20,314 nucleotides of DNA, from positions 1 through 20,314 of the forward strand of contig JAUWQS010000004.1 in NCBI GenBank assembly GCA_030610915.1, written 5' to 3'. Both the position numbers and the translations under genes were made by a program. Position 1 is the stretch's first letter. Each line of letters starts with the position of its first letter. Shown here piece after piece: positions 1 to 8,110 of this stretch. Below the pieces are notes generated by a model. That model was not told the DNA's origin. It did no database searches and worked only from the letters and a program-made list of their open reading frames with translations. The stretch comes from Pseudomonadota bacterium (GTDB lineage: Bacteria > Desulfobacterota > Syntrophia > Syntrophales > JADFWA01).

Positions 1-128
1 AGCTCAGTCGAGTCGTACAAAAGCATGAAGGCCGAGTTTCCAATTTCTATTTTCTAATTTCAATATTCAGTAAACGCTTACCGTGGATCGAGACCAACAC
101 TTTAAAAATGTAATCCCCTATTTATTGA

Positions 129-800
129 GCTGATACGAAATTACCCCTCTATTTTCCCGCAAGCATTAATGCTACAGCCAAAGAATCTACGCTCTGGGCT
201 CAGTTTTGGTTGGACAGGGGCTTGTCCCGTACCCAGGTAACTTATGCAAGAGGGCTTGGCGATGGAATTGTCGATGAGCTTAAAGAATTACTGGAACATC
301 CTCAAGTGTGTGTAGCAGGACTTGTTATCGACAAAGTCGATAAGATCATGCATGGAATGGAACTTGGAACTGCCGGAATGCACAACCAGGTACGCCAATG
401 GGCCATTCAGGGCTATATGGTTAGACTCATTGACATTTTGTTCAATCTTCATTTTAATATTTGGATCACATCAGACCATGGAAACATTGAGGCAGAAGGA
501 TGTGGCCGACCGGCAGAGGGCGCTGTCGCAGACCTGAAGGGAGAGCGTGTCCGAGTCTATCCGGACCATGCACTGAGATCTAAAGTTAAGGAAAGATTTC
601 CTGAGGCTATTGAATGGCCGTCCATTGGGCTTCCTGAGAATTATCTGCCACTTATAGCCCAGGGGCGTTCTGCCTTTATCCAGGAAGGAAAACGGACAGT
701 GTCACATGGCGGAGTTTCCCTTGAAGAGGTGGTTGTTCCGCTTATTCAAATTGAGACAGATGCTGCTGAAGAATCAATACAGAAACAGGAGCGAACGTGA
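129..800 (+). pseudogene. pglZ: pglZ C-terminal fragment (BREX, probably type 3)
   Basis: PglZ is an alkaline-phosphatase-superfamily component of BREX phage-defence systems. This frame is open from 129 (a stop codon sits at 126-128) to the TGA at 798-800. PglZ-like sequence is recognisable from about 165 (ESTLWAQFWLDRG) onward. The metal-site motif ITSDHGNIEAEG and the C-terminal SHGGVSLEEVVVPLI are characteristic of BREX-type PglZ proteins. About 220 residues remain, against some 650-850 in the family, so the N-terminal two thirds are missing. The only in-frame start is a TTG at 210, inside conserved sequence, so this is a 5'-truncated remnant and not a gene with its own start. The stop overlaps the next start (GTGA), which shows the two were consecutive operon genes. 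Type 3 is inferred from the order pglZ then brxA at the operon end. Confidence 0.82.
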
Positions 801-1558
801 GTATGAAAATTGGTTTCAGTCAGCGTGTTCAGTTAGAATGGCTTGAGCATACAGCGCAACTTTTTCTTGGGGGGAACAGCAAAACGCAAATAGAAATGGC
901 CCTGCAAGACACGCTGCATGATAAACTTTCTGTCGGAAGTAACACCCGGAGAAACAGTAGAGAAAAAGCTATTACGATTCTCATGAAAATCTGGGTGACT
1001 GTACCCAAGCATCGGGAACCGTTCCGGGATGATGCTGTAAATCTTTTGAAACAATTACCCGAAAGCAGCCATCTTCCAATCCACTGGGGAATGTCCATGT
1101 CTTCCTATCCATTTTTTGGGGTCATTGCCGAGGCAGTTGGTCGGTTATTCAAACTGCGAAGTGAAATCGCGTCATCCCAGATTCAAAGACGTATCAAAGA
1201 GGAACTGGGAGAGAGAGAAACTGTAGCACGGGCTACCAGGCGTATTCTCAGATGTTTTGTAGATTGGGGTGTATTGCAGGACACTGGGGAAAGAGGAATT
1301 TATAGAGCAACGCCGCGGCTTCCGGTTAAAGATAAAAGACTAAAGAGTTGGCTTATTGAAGCAGTATTGATTTCATGCGGATTCAATTCTCTGCCACTCA
1401 GAAGCGTCTTTGAAAAACCGGTATTCTTTCCCTTTAAGATCAAACAGATAACATCAAGGGAACTGGAAAGTAACTCCCAACTGGATTTCTTTCGTCATGA
1501 CCTCGATGAAGACATGGTGACAGTGAGGAAGGTCAGAGGGGCGCGTCCACAGTCTTGA
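797..1558 (+). CDS. BrxA-like protein, last gene of a decayed BREX operon
   Basis: A 253-residue soluble protein. The GTG start at 797 overlaps the pglZ stop (GTGA) and has an AGGAG-like ribosome site at 786-791; an ATG two codons later is the alternative. Residues about 105-170 look like a winged helix: a helical stretch, then ERETVARATRRILRCFVDWG and a short beta wing (GERGIYRATPRL). In type 3 BREX the gene after pglZ is brxA (DUF1819), a small winged-helix DNA-binding protein, so position and fold agree. I identify it by context more than by direct sequence recognition. With the upstream operon gone it cannot act in a complete BREX system here. It may be an orphan DNA-binding protein or simply not yet decayed. 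Confidence 0.6.
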   Translation: MSMKIGFSQRVQLEWLEHTAQLFLGGNSKTQIEMALQDTLHDKLSVGSNTRRNSREKAITILMKIWVTVPKHREPFRDDAVNLLKQLPESSHLPIHWGMSMSSYPFFGVIAEAVGRLFKLRSEIASSQIQRRIKEELGERETVARATRRILRCFVDWGVLQDTGERGIYRATPRLPVKDKRLKSWLIEAVLISCGFNSLPLRSVFEKPVFFPFKIKQITSRELESNSQLDFFRHDLDEDMVTVRKVRGARPQS

Positions 1559-1765
1559 CAAAAGGCTTCTTTCTGTGTATCCGTTCACCGCAGAGAGCGC
1601 AGAGGCGACAAAACAATTAACTTCAGACCTCGTTAACCCCGATGATTTCAAAAACTAAATTTGACACTTTTTTTAGAATAGTATCCATAATATCAACATG
1701 ATACAAAAACCTCACACGTGCGCCTTAAAATTGGACATAAGCATAAAACATGCCAATGCTTATAA

Positions 1766-1960
1766 CTATCTGTATTTAAGGGACTAAAGGTATTTCGCCT
1801 CGAAGCCGTCCGCGCCGGCTTCAAAAAAGCGTGGCAGGAGCGTAATTACCAAATAATCATCGACGTTGCTAAAAAAATACCCGATAATATTCTTCAGGAA
1901 GACCCCAAGCTGCTGATGTGGTATGATCAGGCGGTAACAAGAAAAGGAGAAGACACATGA
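1766..1960 (+). pseudogene. C-terminal tail of a lost gene, probably a DNA methyltransferase
   Basis: The frame is open from 1766, after a TAA at 1763-1765. It encodes a protein-like end from about 1784, with the stretches FRLEAVRAGFKKAWQERNY and QEDPKLLMWYDQA, and stops at TGA 1958-1960. This resembles the C-terminal tail of large defence-associated adenine methyltransferases, recalled from family knowledge and not verified. There is no plausible start and upstream sequence is unrelated AT-rich DNA, so the gene body has been deleted. The stop overlaps the next gene's start as ATGA, which implies the tail and the PHP-ATPase gene belonged to one translationally coupled operon. The tail's base composition matches the GC-richer genes after it and not the DNA before it. 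Confidence 0.6.
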
Positions 1961-4722
1961 CAGACTGGAAATGGAACGGTTCGCGGTGGTGGAAGTTTGA
2001 CTTTCATGCCCATACTCCAGCCTCGGATGATTACGGCAAGGGCTCAGATCAGGTGACTTTCAAACAGCGCACACCCAGGGAGTGGCTGCTCGGTTACATG
2101 CGAGCCGACATTGATTGCGTTGCGATCACGGATCATAACACCGGAGCGTGGGTTGATCTCGTTAAGACGGCTCTCAGCGAACTCGAATCGGAGCAGCCTG
2201 TGGGGTTCAGGCCTATTCACGTGTTCCCCGGCGTAGAAATCTCGGTCAACGGCGGCGTGCATCTTCTGGTGATCCTGGGGTGCGATAAAACGACATCTGA
2301 TATCGACTCTCTCCTCGGCGCCGCGGGATTCTCTGGAGCAAAGGGTTCAAGCGACGTTGTCACAACCAAGTCGTTCGTCGAAGTAGTTGATGCTGTCGCT
2401 TCGGCCGATGGAATTTCGATTCCCGCCCATGTAGATGAGGGCAACGGGCTTTTTCAAGTGATGGGTACGACATTGCAGCAGGCATTGGACTGCGAAGATA
2501 TCTTCGCCATGGAGCTAATGACCCCGTCGTTTCAGAAGCCACAGACCTACATAAACAAGAAACTAAACTGGACCGAAATCCTTGGGTCGGATGCCCATCG
2601 TCCTTCCGGTAACGTGGGACAGCGATATCCCGGTAGTCACTTCACCTGGGTCAAGATGGGTTCGCCCAGCATCGAGGGGTTGCGGTTGGCTCTCCTGGAT
2701 GGTTCACTCTCCGTGCGTCGGTCTGACCAAGAGACGGGCAACCCGAACGAGTACGCATCGCTGGTATTGGAATCCATAACAATTTCGCAAGCACGTTATT
2801 TGGGTCGCTCACAATCCTTCGTTATCGGGTTCAACCCCTGGCTCAATGCCATCATCGGTGGCAGGGGCACGGGAAAGTCGACCATCGTCGAGTTTCTTCG
2901 CATTGCCCTGCGGCGGGGGGATGAACTGCCGGACGATTTGAAATCAGAGTTTGAAAAGTATGGACGTGTTTACCCGGACAGAGAAGACGGTGGTTTGCTC
3001 ACAGACAACGCTGCGATCAGGGCGATTTATCGCAAGAACGGTTCTCGGTTTCGTGTCCAGTGGAATCCTGCCGGGGACCTTGAACCCATTGAACAAAAAA
3101 TCGATGGAGAATGGCGCCACGCAGAAGGCGACATTCGGCAACGGTTTCCGGTGCGGATTTACAGCCAGAAACAGATATTCCAGCTCGCGAAAACACCGCT
3201 TGCGTTGCTCAGGGTTGTCGACGAGGCTCCAGAGGTCAATCGCCATTCCTGGGCCGAAAGATGGAGTGAGGAGGAGGGCCGATTCCTTTCACTGCGGGCC
3301 AAGGCGAGGGAAATAGAGGCTGGTCTCGCCGAGGAGCCACGTCTTCGAGGAGAACTCGACGACGCGAAACGGAAACTGGCCATCTTCGAGCAGGCAGGAC
3401 ATGCCGATGTCCTTAAAGCCTTCCAAAAACGGAGCCGGCAGCAACGGGAGGTCGAGGCATGGGAGGAAGGCTGGACTGGTGTAGGAGCGCAGTTTCATGA
3501 AGTCGCAGCCGAAATCGTTCCGGACCTTCTCGACGAAACTACCTTCGATCCGGATTCAACGGAAGACACTGAATTGCGTGAGCATGCTGCCAAGGTACAC
3601 AACCACTTGGATGAAATCCGCAAAGCGGTTGAAACTCTTGCGTCTCAAGCGAATGAAGTTCTCGCCGAGTGGCGGAAAAGCAGGGATGAATCGTCCTGGA
3701 AACAGAGCGTTGACGCTGCTGCACAAGCCTATCAAGAATTGCGAGAGAATCTTGCCCGAGAAGGGGCTGGCGATCCTGCGGCTTATGGCGAGTTCGTACA
3801 GCGCCGGCAGGCCATCGAGCAGCGGCTGAAGGAACTGGACGAGCGTAAAAAACAGGTCGAAATCCTTAAAGAGCAGGCAGATGCACACTTGCAGCGACTG
3901 GTGGAAATCCGCCGGGAGCTGACCGAATCTCGCAGGGAATTCCTCAATTACGTCCTAAGTGAGAACCGGTATGTCCGGATACGGGTCGTTCCTTACGGAG
4001 CCAGTGAGATTGTCGAAGCTGAGTTTCGCCGATTGCTTCAAAGGGAAGACGGAGGTTTTGAGAAAGATATTGGGTCGCCGGGGGGCGAGGGGTTGCTTGG
4101 CGAGCTTTATAGGAACAGTAACGGCACCGAGGACATTGAACAGAATCTTGTGAACATCAAGGACAAGATCAGGAAGATTGCCTCGGACCAATGCGACTCG
4201 GGAACAGTGGCAGACCGGCGTTTCGCGACTCACATAGGTAAACTTCAGCCCGAGGTCATTGATCGCCTCGACCTGTGGTTTCCGGATGATTCACTCGACG
4301 TCCAATACAGCTCAACAGGCGATGGACTGCATTTCCGATTGATTAAGGAGGGCTCGCCCGGTCAGAAAACCGCGGCGCTCCTGGCTTTTTTGCTTTCCTA
4401 CGGTGATGAACCGCTGATCTTGGACCAACCAGAGGATGATCTGGACAACCGTCTGATCTATGACTTGATCGTGACGCAGTTGCGGGAGGTCAAATGCCAT
4501 CGGCAGGTGATCGTGGTAACGCACAACGCTAACATCGTCGTTAACGGTGACGCGGAGTTGGTGGTTGCTCTCGCCGCGCGCGGCGGGGAAACACAGAAGG
4601 AGTGTGAAGGCAGTCTTCAGGAGAGTCTTGTCCGGCAGACGATTTGCACGATTATGGAGGGCGGGAGCAAGGCCTTCGAACAACGCTATCGCCGCATTGC
4701 ATTGGAGGGACGTCATGTTTGA
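1957..4722 (+). CDS. trlF: PHP-domain AAA/SMC-like ATPase, TrlF family
   Basis: A 921-residue two-part protein. Residues 1-250 form a PHP phosphoesterase domain with HAH at 17-19, ITDHN at 57-61, PGVEI at 91-95 and GSDAH at 210-214, the expected metal ligands. Residues about 270-900 form an SMC/RecF-like ATPase. It has Walker A GGRGTGKST at 301-309, a long charged coiled-coil region at about 430-690, a Walker B/D-loop ILDQPEDDLDN at 821-831, and a histidine switch THN at 855-857. Fused PHP plus split ATPase is the layout of the TrlF family. PHP domains hydrolyse phosphoesters, so nuclease or nucleotide hydrolysis gated by ATP is a reasonable inference. The start ATG overlaps the preceding stop and GGAGA sits 8 bases upstream. 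The gene is intact and visibly richer in GC than genes on either side, which suggests transfer. Confidence 0.88.
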   Translation: MTDWKWNGSRWWKFDFHAHTPASDDYGKGSDQVTFKQRTPREWLLGYMRADIDCVAITDHNTGAWVDLVKTALSELESEQPVGFRPIHVFPGVEISVNGGVHLLVILGCDKTTSDIDSLLGAAGFSGAKGSSDVVTTKSFVEVVDAVASADGISIPAHVDEGNGLFQVMGTTLQQALDCEDIFAMELMTPSFQKPQTYINKKLNWTEILGSDAHRPSGNVGQRYPGSHFTWVKMGSPSIEGLRLALLDGSLSVRRSDQETGNPNEYASLVLESITISQARYLGRSQSFVIGFNPWLNAIIGGRGTGKSTIVEFLRIALRRGDELPDDLKSEFEKYGRVYPDREDGGLLTDNAAIRAIYRKNGSRFRVQWNPAGDLEPIEQKIDGEWRHAEGDIRQRFPVRIYSQKQIFQLAKTPLALLRVVDEAPEVNRHSWAERWSEEEGRFLSLRAKAREIEAGLAEEPRLRGELDDAKRKLAIFEQAGHADVLKAFQKRSRQQREVEAWEEGWTGVGAQFHEVAAEIVPDLLDETTFDPDSTEDTELREHAAKVHNHLDEIRKAVETLASQANEVLAEWRKSRDESSWKQSVDAAAQAYQELRENLAREGAGDPAAYGEFVQRRQAIEQRLKELDERKKQVEILKEQADAHLQRLVEIRRELTESRREFLNYVLSENRYVRIRVVPYGASEIVEAEFRRLLQREDGGFEKDIGSPGGEGLLGELYRNSNGTEDIEQNLVNIKDKIRKIASDQCDSGTVADRRFATHIGKLQPEVIDRLDLWFPDDSLDVQYSSTGDGLHFRLIKEGSPGQKTAALLAFLLSYGDEPLILDQPEDDLDNRLIYDLIVTQLREVKCHRQVIVVTHNANIVVNGDAELVVALAARGGETQKECEGSLQESLVRQTICTIMEGGSKAFEQRYRRIALEGRHV

Positions 4723-5956
4723 CAGCCAGGAAGAATTACTTAGAAAAATACGCCTTGGAGAAGATACCCCCTTGGAGCTTAAGGCCGTTCGTTTCCGCGG
4801 ACAAAAAATCGCTGGTCCTTCGCGTGATGACCTTTCCGATGAGATAGCAGCTATTGCGAATACTTTCGATGGAGTTCTTCTGCTTGGTGTTGACGACAAG
4901 ACCAAAGAGATTGTCGGGATACCTGTTGATCGGTTAGATGCGGTCGAGCGGTATGTTTTCGAAATTTGCGAACAAAGCATCAAGCCTCCCGTCGTATTCC
5001 GCTCTTTTCGCATAGAGCTTCCTGACAACACGGGAGCATTACAGCCCATCCTTAAAGTGGAGATCCCGCGTAGTCTATTTGTGCATGAAAGTATGGGGGG
5101 CTACTTCCATCGTCAGGGAAGTTCTAAACGAAAAATGCCCCCTGACTATCTTGCCCGCCTGTTTCAACAACGCAGCCAGGCCAGGTTGATTCGATTCGAA
5201 GAACATCCGGTTCCTCAATCGGGTATGAACAATTTATCCGAGGAATTGTGGAGAAAATATACCGCCCGATTCGATGAGCCCTCGGAGATTATCCTGCTAA
5301 AGCGAAATCTGTTGTCAAAAGAGGAAAGCAGCACTGTCCGCGCCTCGGTGGCTGGTGTATTGCTTTGCTGTGAACACCCGGAGTACTTTCTGCCCAATGC
5401 CTTTATTGAAGCTGTGCGCTATCGGGGAATAAGGCAAGACTCCAATTACCAGGCTGATGCCCATAAGATTTGCGGACCACTGGATCAGCAGATCACACGG
5501 GTCATGGCATTCCTGAAGAGGAATCAAACTATCATGGCGATGAAGGAACCATATCGGGTGGAAATTCCGCAGTTTAGCGAAAGGGCAGTGTTCGAGGCGG
5601 TCGTTAATGCAGTGGCACATCGCGATTACTCCATCTTTGGATCAAAAATCCGGTTCTTCATGTTTGATGATCGGCTGGAAATCTACTCACCAGGCACCCT
5701 ACCGAATACAGTAACCGTTGACAGCATCGCCCTACGCCAGGCGACCCGGAACGAATTGATCACAAGCCTGCTTGCTGAAACACCGGTAGCGGAAATGATT
5801 GGCAATGTGGGACGTGGTTTCTACATAGAAAAGCGGGGCGATGGTGTTCCAATCATTTTAAATGAGAGTGAAAAACTCTCTGGAAAGAAACCGATTTATC
5901 GACTTATTGATGATTCCGAACTTTTACTAATCATTTATTCCGCAAAATCAGATTAA
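4715..5956 (+). CDS. AlbA_2 (Schlafen-like) protein with GHKL-type C-terminal domain
   Basis: A 413-residue soluble protein. The ATG at 4715 lies inside the end of the PHP-ATPase gene (8-base overlap) with a strong GGAGGG site at 4705-4710, so the longer open frame starting further upstream is not used. Residues about 10-130 match the AlbA_2/Schlafen-like fold: LELKAVRF, then DEIAAIANTFDGVLLLGVDD, then a beta-rich stretch ending RQGSSKRKMPPDYLARLF. Residues about 285-400 resemble the RecG-like GHKL ATPase module (HATPase_c_4): EAVVNAVAHRDY at 294-305, then RLEIYSPGTLP and GNVGRGFYIEKRG. Such proteins are often called predicted transcriptional regulators or RecG-related ATPases, and many sit in defence islands. 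The overlap with TrlF argues for a joint function in fixed stoichiometry. Confidence 0.87.
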   Translation: MFDSQEELLRKIRLGEDTPLELKAVRFRGQKIAGPSRDDLSDEIAAIANTFDGVLLLGVDDKTKEIVGIPVDRLDAVERYVFEICEQSIKPPVVFRSFRIELPDNTGALQPILKVEIPRSLFVHESMGGYFHRQGSSKRKMPPDYLARLFQQRSQARLIRFEEHPVPQSGMNNLSEELWRKYTARFDEPSEIILLKRNLLSKEESSTVRASVAGVLLCCEHPEYFLPNAFIEAVRYRGIRQDSNYQADAHKICGPLDQQITRVMAFLKRNQTIMAMKEPYRVEIPQFSERAVFEAVVNAVAHRDYSIFGSKIRFFMFDDRLEIYSPGTLPNTVTVDSIALRQATRNELITSLLAETPVAEMIGNVGRGFYIEKRGDGVPIILNESEKLSGKKPIYRLIDDSELLLIIYSAKSD

Positions 5957-5970
5957 GGGTTTATATTATA

Positions 5971-7047
5971 ATGATCGACTCTCTAAAAATCACACAAATT
6001 GTTTTACCGCTGGCCTTCCTCGCAAGCGGATTCCTGATCGGGCTGATCTCTGAAAAAGTTGTCCTCAAGACTCTTAAAAAGATGGCTGAGAGGACGAAAT
6101 GGGAAGGCGTTGGGATATTCATAACTGAGCTGCGCGGCAAGACCTTGCTCTGGTTTATCATTGCGGGTATTTATGGCGCATTGCTCAATATACCGATAAG
6201 TTCGGACATTACCAATATTATTAAGAAGATTCTGCTGGTAATTGTCATAGTTTCTGTGACGATGGCGCTGGCAAAAATTGCAGTCGGTTTTGTTAATTCT
6301 TATGTCAAAAGAGTAAAAGGCGTTTCATCTTTAACCTCGATATTCGCAAATGTGACAAATGTTCTTGTTTTTGCCGTAGGCGTCCTGATCATACTCCAGG
6401 CCCTTGGAATTTCTATCACGCCGCTGCTTACCGCTTTTGGGGTTGGAGGCCTTGCCGTTGCCCTGGCTCTTCAAGACACTCTCTCCAATCTTTTTTCCGG
6501 GTTTCACATCATAGCCTCAAAGCAGGTGGAACGTGGCGACTATATCAAACTTGACTCGGGTGAAGCAGGTTATGTTATTGATATAGCATGGCGAAATACA
6601 ACCATAAGGGCAATTTCCAATAATATGGTGGTTGTGCCCAATTCCAGGCTGGCCTCCGCCATCATAACAAACTATTGTCAGCCCGAAAAAGAGATGGCAG
6701 TGTATACAGAGGTTGGTGTCAGTTACGACAGTGATCTTGAAAATGTGGAAAAGATTACTATTGAAACGGCGAGAGAGGTAATGAGCAAAGTTCAGGGGGG
6801 CATTCCCGGATTTGAACCTTTACTCCGCTATCATGCCTTTGGCGATTCCAGTATTAATTTTACCGTGATACTGCGTATAAGCGAGTTTATTAACCAGTAT
6901 CTTGTCAAACATGAGTTCATAAAAAAACTGCATGAACGCTATAAAAAAGAAGGTATCAACATTCCGTTCCCAATCAGAACTGTCTATATGCAGGAAGAGA
7001 AAGAGGAGAAGGCGATATCCGCTATCAAATCGAAGGGGATTCCCTGA
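5971..7047 (+). CDS. MscS-family mechanosensitive ion channel
   Basis: A 358-residue inner-membrane protein. Hydrophobic segments lie at about residues 8-28, 56-74, 85-105 and 126-146, followed by the pore-lining helix of the MscS family (LLTAFGVGGLAVALALQDT, about 151-169). The soluble beta domain follows, with VERGDYIKL and NTTIRAISNNMVVVPNS, and then the alpha/beta C-terminal domain. MscS channels open under membrane tension and release solutes during hypo-osmotic shock. The gene starts 14 bases after the AlbA_2-type gene with only a weak AAGGG ribosome site at 5955-5959, placed rather far from the ATG. Base composition drops back to that of the host at this point, so I place the edge of the transferred defence block here. 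Substrate and specific MscS subtype are not determinable. Confidence 0.92.
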   Translation: MIDSLKITQIVLPLAFLASGFLIGLISEKVVLKTLKKMAERTKWEGVGIFITELRGKTLLWFIIAGIYGALLNIPISSDITNIIKKILLVIVIVSVTMALAKIAVGFVNSYVKRVKGVSSLTSIFANVTNVLVFAVGVLIILQALGISITPLLTAFGVGGLAVALALQDTLSNLFSGFHIIASKQVERGDYIKLDSGEAGYVIDIAWRNTTIRAISNNMVVVPNSRLASAIITNYCQPEKEMAVYTEVGVSYDSDLENVEKITIETAREVMSKVQGGIPGFEPLLRYHAFGDSSINFTVILRISEFINQYLVKHEFIKKLHERYKKEGINIPFPIRTVYMQEEKEEKAISAIKSKGIP

Positions 7048-7075
7048 CCCTGAATGAGGTTTGGTGAAACGGCAC

Positions 7076-8002
7076 ATGAAGATATGGAAAGGTAAACGAG
7101 TCGGCTTGGCCCTGGGAGGCGGGGGCGCTCGTGGGCTCGCACATATAGGGGTATTGAAGGTACTTGAAGAGGAGAGTATTCCCCTTCATATTATTGCAGG
7201 CACAAGCATCGGCGCTCTGGTGGGCGGGGCCTACGCCAGTGGTATCACACCAGCCGAGATGGAAAAAAGAGTGGAGGAGTATCTAAACAGCCCGGAGTTT
7301 CAGTCCTCAGCCATAAGCGCCATGATGAAGCATGTCGATGGCGGAGAGAGGATTGGTCTGGCACAGAAGATCCAGAGCTTCCTGAGAAGCGGATTTCAGC
7401 TTGTCTACGCAATGTTCAGACCCGGGATGCTTTCCGAAGAAAATTTCAGATCCATAATCGATTATTTTATTCCGGATATCCGGATCCAGGAAACAAAAAT
7501 CCCCTTCAGGGCCATTGCCACCGACCTGGTGAGCGGTGAACTGATCGTTTTTTCTCAGGGTTCCCTGCGGCAGGCTGTGATGGCAAGTTGTGCTGTTCCA
7601 GGCGCTATTGAGCCTCTCAGAGAGGGTGAAAGACTTCTCTCTGATGGGGGCATTACCTGTCTCATTCCAGGTACCGTAGCGAGAGAAGAAGGGGCCGATA
7701 TAGTGATCGCCGTGGCTGTGGACAAGGATATCCATTCCGAGGAGGAGCTTCGGACTGCAAGGGACGTATATCGCAGAGCCGGTGACATTATGTCGCATCA
7801 CCTCGAAAGTTATGAACTGATGAATGCCGACGTGGTAATCCGTCCCCATGTTGGGGGCTTGAATTGGTACGACTTTTCGCGGGCAAATAATTTGATAGAA
7901 GAAGGTGAAAAAGCGGCCAGGAAAGACATGGACAATATCCATAATATTATACCAGGCGCTAAAAAATGGTATACTAATGAGACAGGTTTTGAAGTTTTTT
8001 AG
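7076..8002 (+). CDS. Patatin-like phospholipase, RssA type
   Basis: A 308-residue acyl hydrolase. The oxyanion loop GGGGARG is at 14-20, the nucleophile motif GTSIG at 42-46 (Ser44) and the dyad aspartate in SDGG at 189-192 (Asp190). These are the three conserved elements of bacterial patatins, with RssA-like length and order. Such enzymes hydrolyse phospholipid or lysophospholipid esters. I chose ATG 7076 because GGTGA at 7063-7067 is well spaced and RssA relatives begin close to KGKRVGLALGGGG. In-frame GTG 7064 and TTG 7061 are alternatives. It lies 28 bases after the channel gene on the same strand, so co-transcription is likely. Nothing nearby (no nucleotide cyclase or TIR gene) suggests it is a defence effector. 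Confidence 0.9.
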   Translation: MKIWKGKRVGLALGGGGARGLAHIGVLKVLEEESIPLHIIAGTSIGALVGGAYASGITPAEMEKRVEEYLNSPEFQSSAISAMMKHVDGGERIGLAQKIQSFLRSGFQLVYAMFRPGMLSEENFRSIIDYFIPDIRIQETKIPFRAIATDLVSGELIVFSQGSLRQAVMASCAVPGAIEPLREGERLLSDGGITCLIPGTVAREEGADIVIAVAVDKDIHSEEELRTARDVYRRAGDIMSHHLESYELMNADVVIRPHVGGLNWYDFSRANNLIEEGEKAARKDMDNIHNIIPGAKKWYTNETGFEVF

Positions 8003-8056
8003 AAAGAAAGACAATTAGGGGCTCCGTGATTTTTTCAAGCGCTTAACCGTTTATGG

Positions 8057-8076
8057 ATTCCCGCCTGCGCGGGAAT
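8057..8076. repeat. ATTCCCGC hairpin repeat
   Basis: An 8-bp inverted repeat, ATTCCCGC then GCGGGAAT, with a 4-base loop. It is embedded in TGGATTCCCGC...GCGGGAATAACA between the patatin gene and purL. It belongs to the same family as the hairpin arms at 13699-13725 and 13751-13777. No T-run follows it, so I read it as a dispersed palindromic repeat and not as an intrinsic terminator. Confidence 0.75.
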
Positions 8077-8110
8077 AACAGAATTTTTACGAGAAGGTCA
8101 GAGGGGAGAG

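Noticed and set aside
1..128. The AT-rich start of the window as an insertion-sequence end that truncated pglZ.
   Set aside because: No inverted repeat or transposase sequence can be shown within the window.
121..137. ATTGAGCTGATAC occurs here and again near 11890, which could mark a common insertion site.
   Set aside because: A 13-base match between two places in 20 kb is expected a few times by chance, and the flanks do not match.
4547..4714. Upstream extension of the AlbA_2-type gene by 56 codons.
   Set aside because: It overlaps the conserved end of the PHP-ATPase in another frame; the ATG at 4715 has a strong ribosome site.
7076..8002. Patatin phospholipase as a CBASS-type effector.
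   Set aside because: It has RssA-type features and no cyclase or other signalling gene nearby; it is adjacent to a channel gene and purL.
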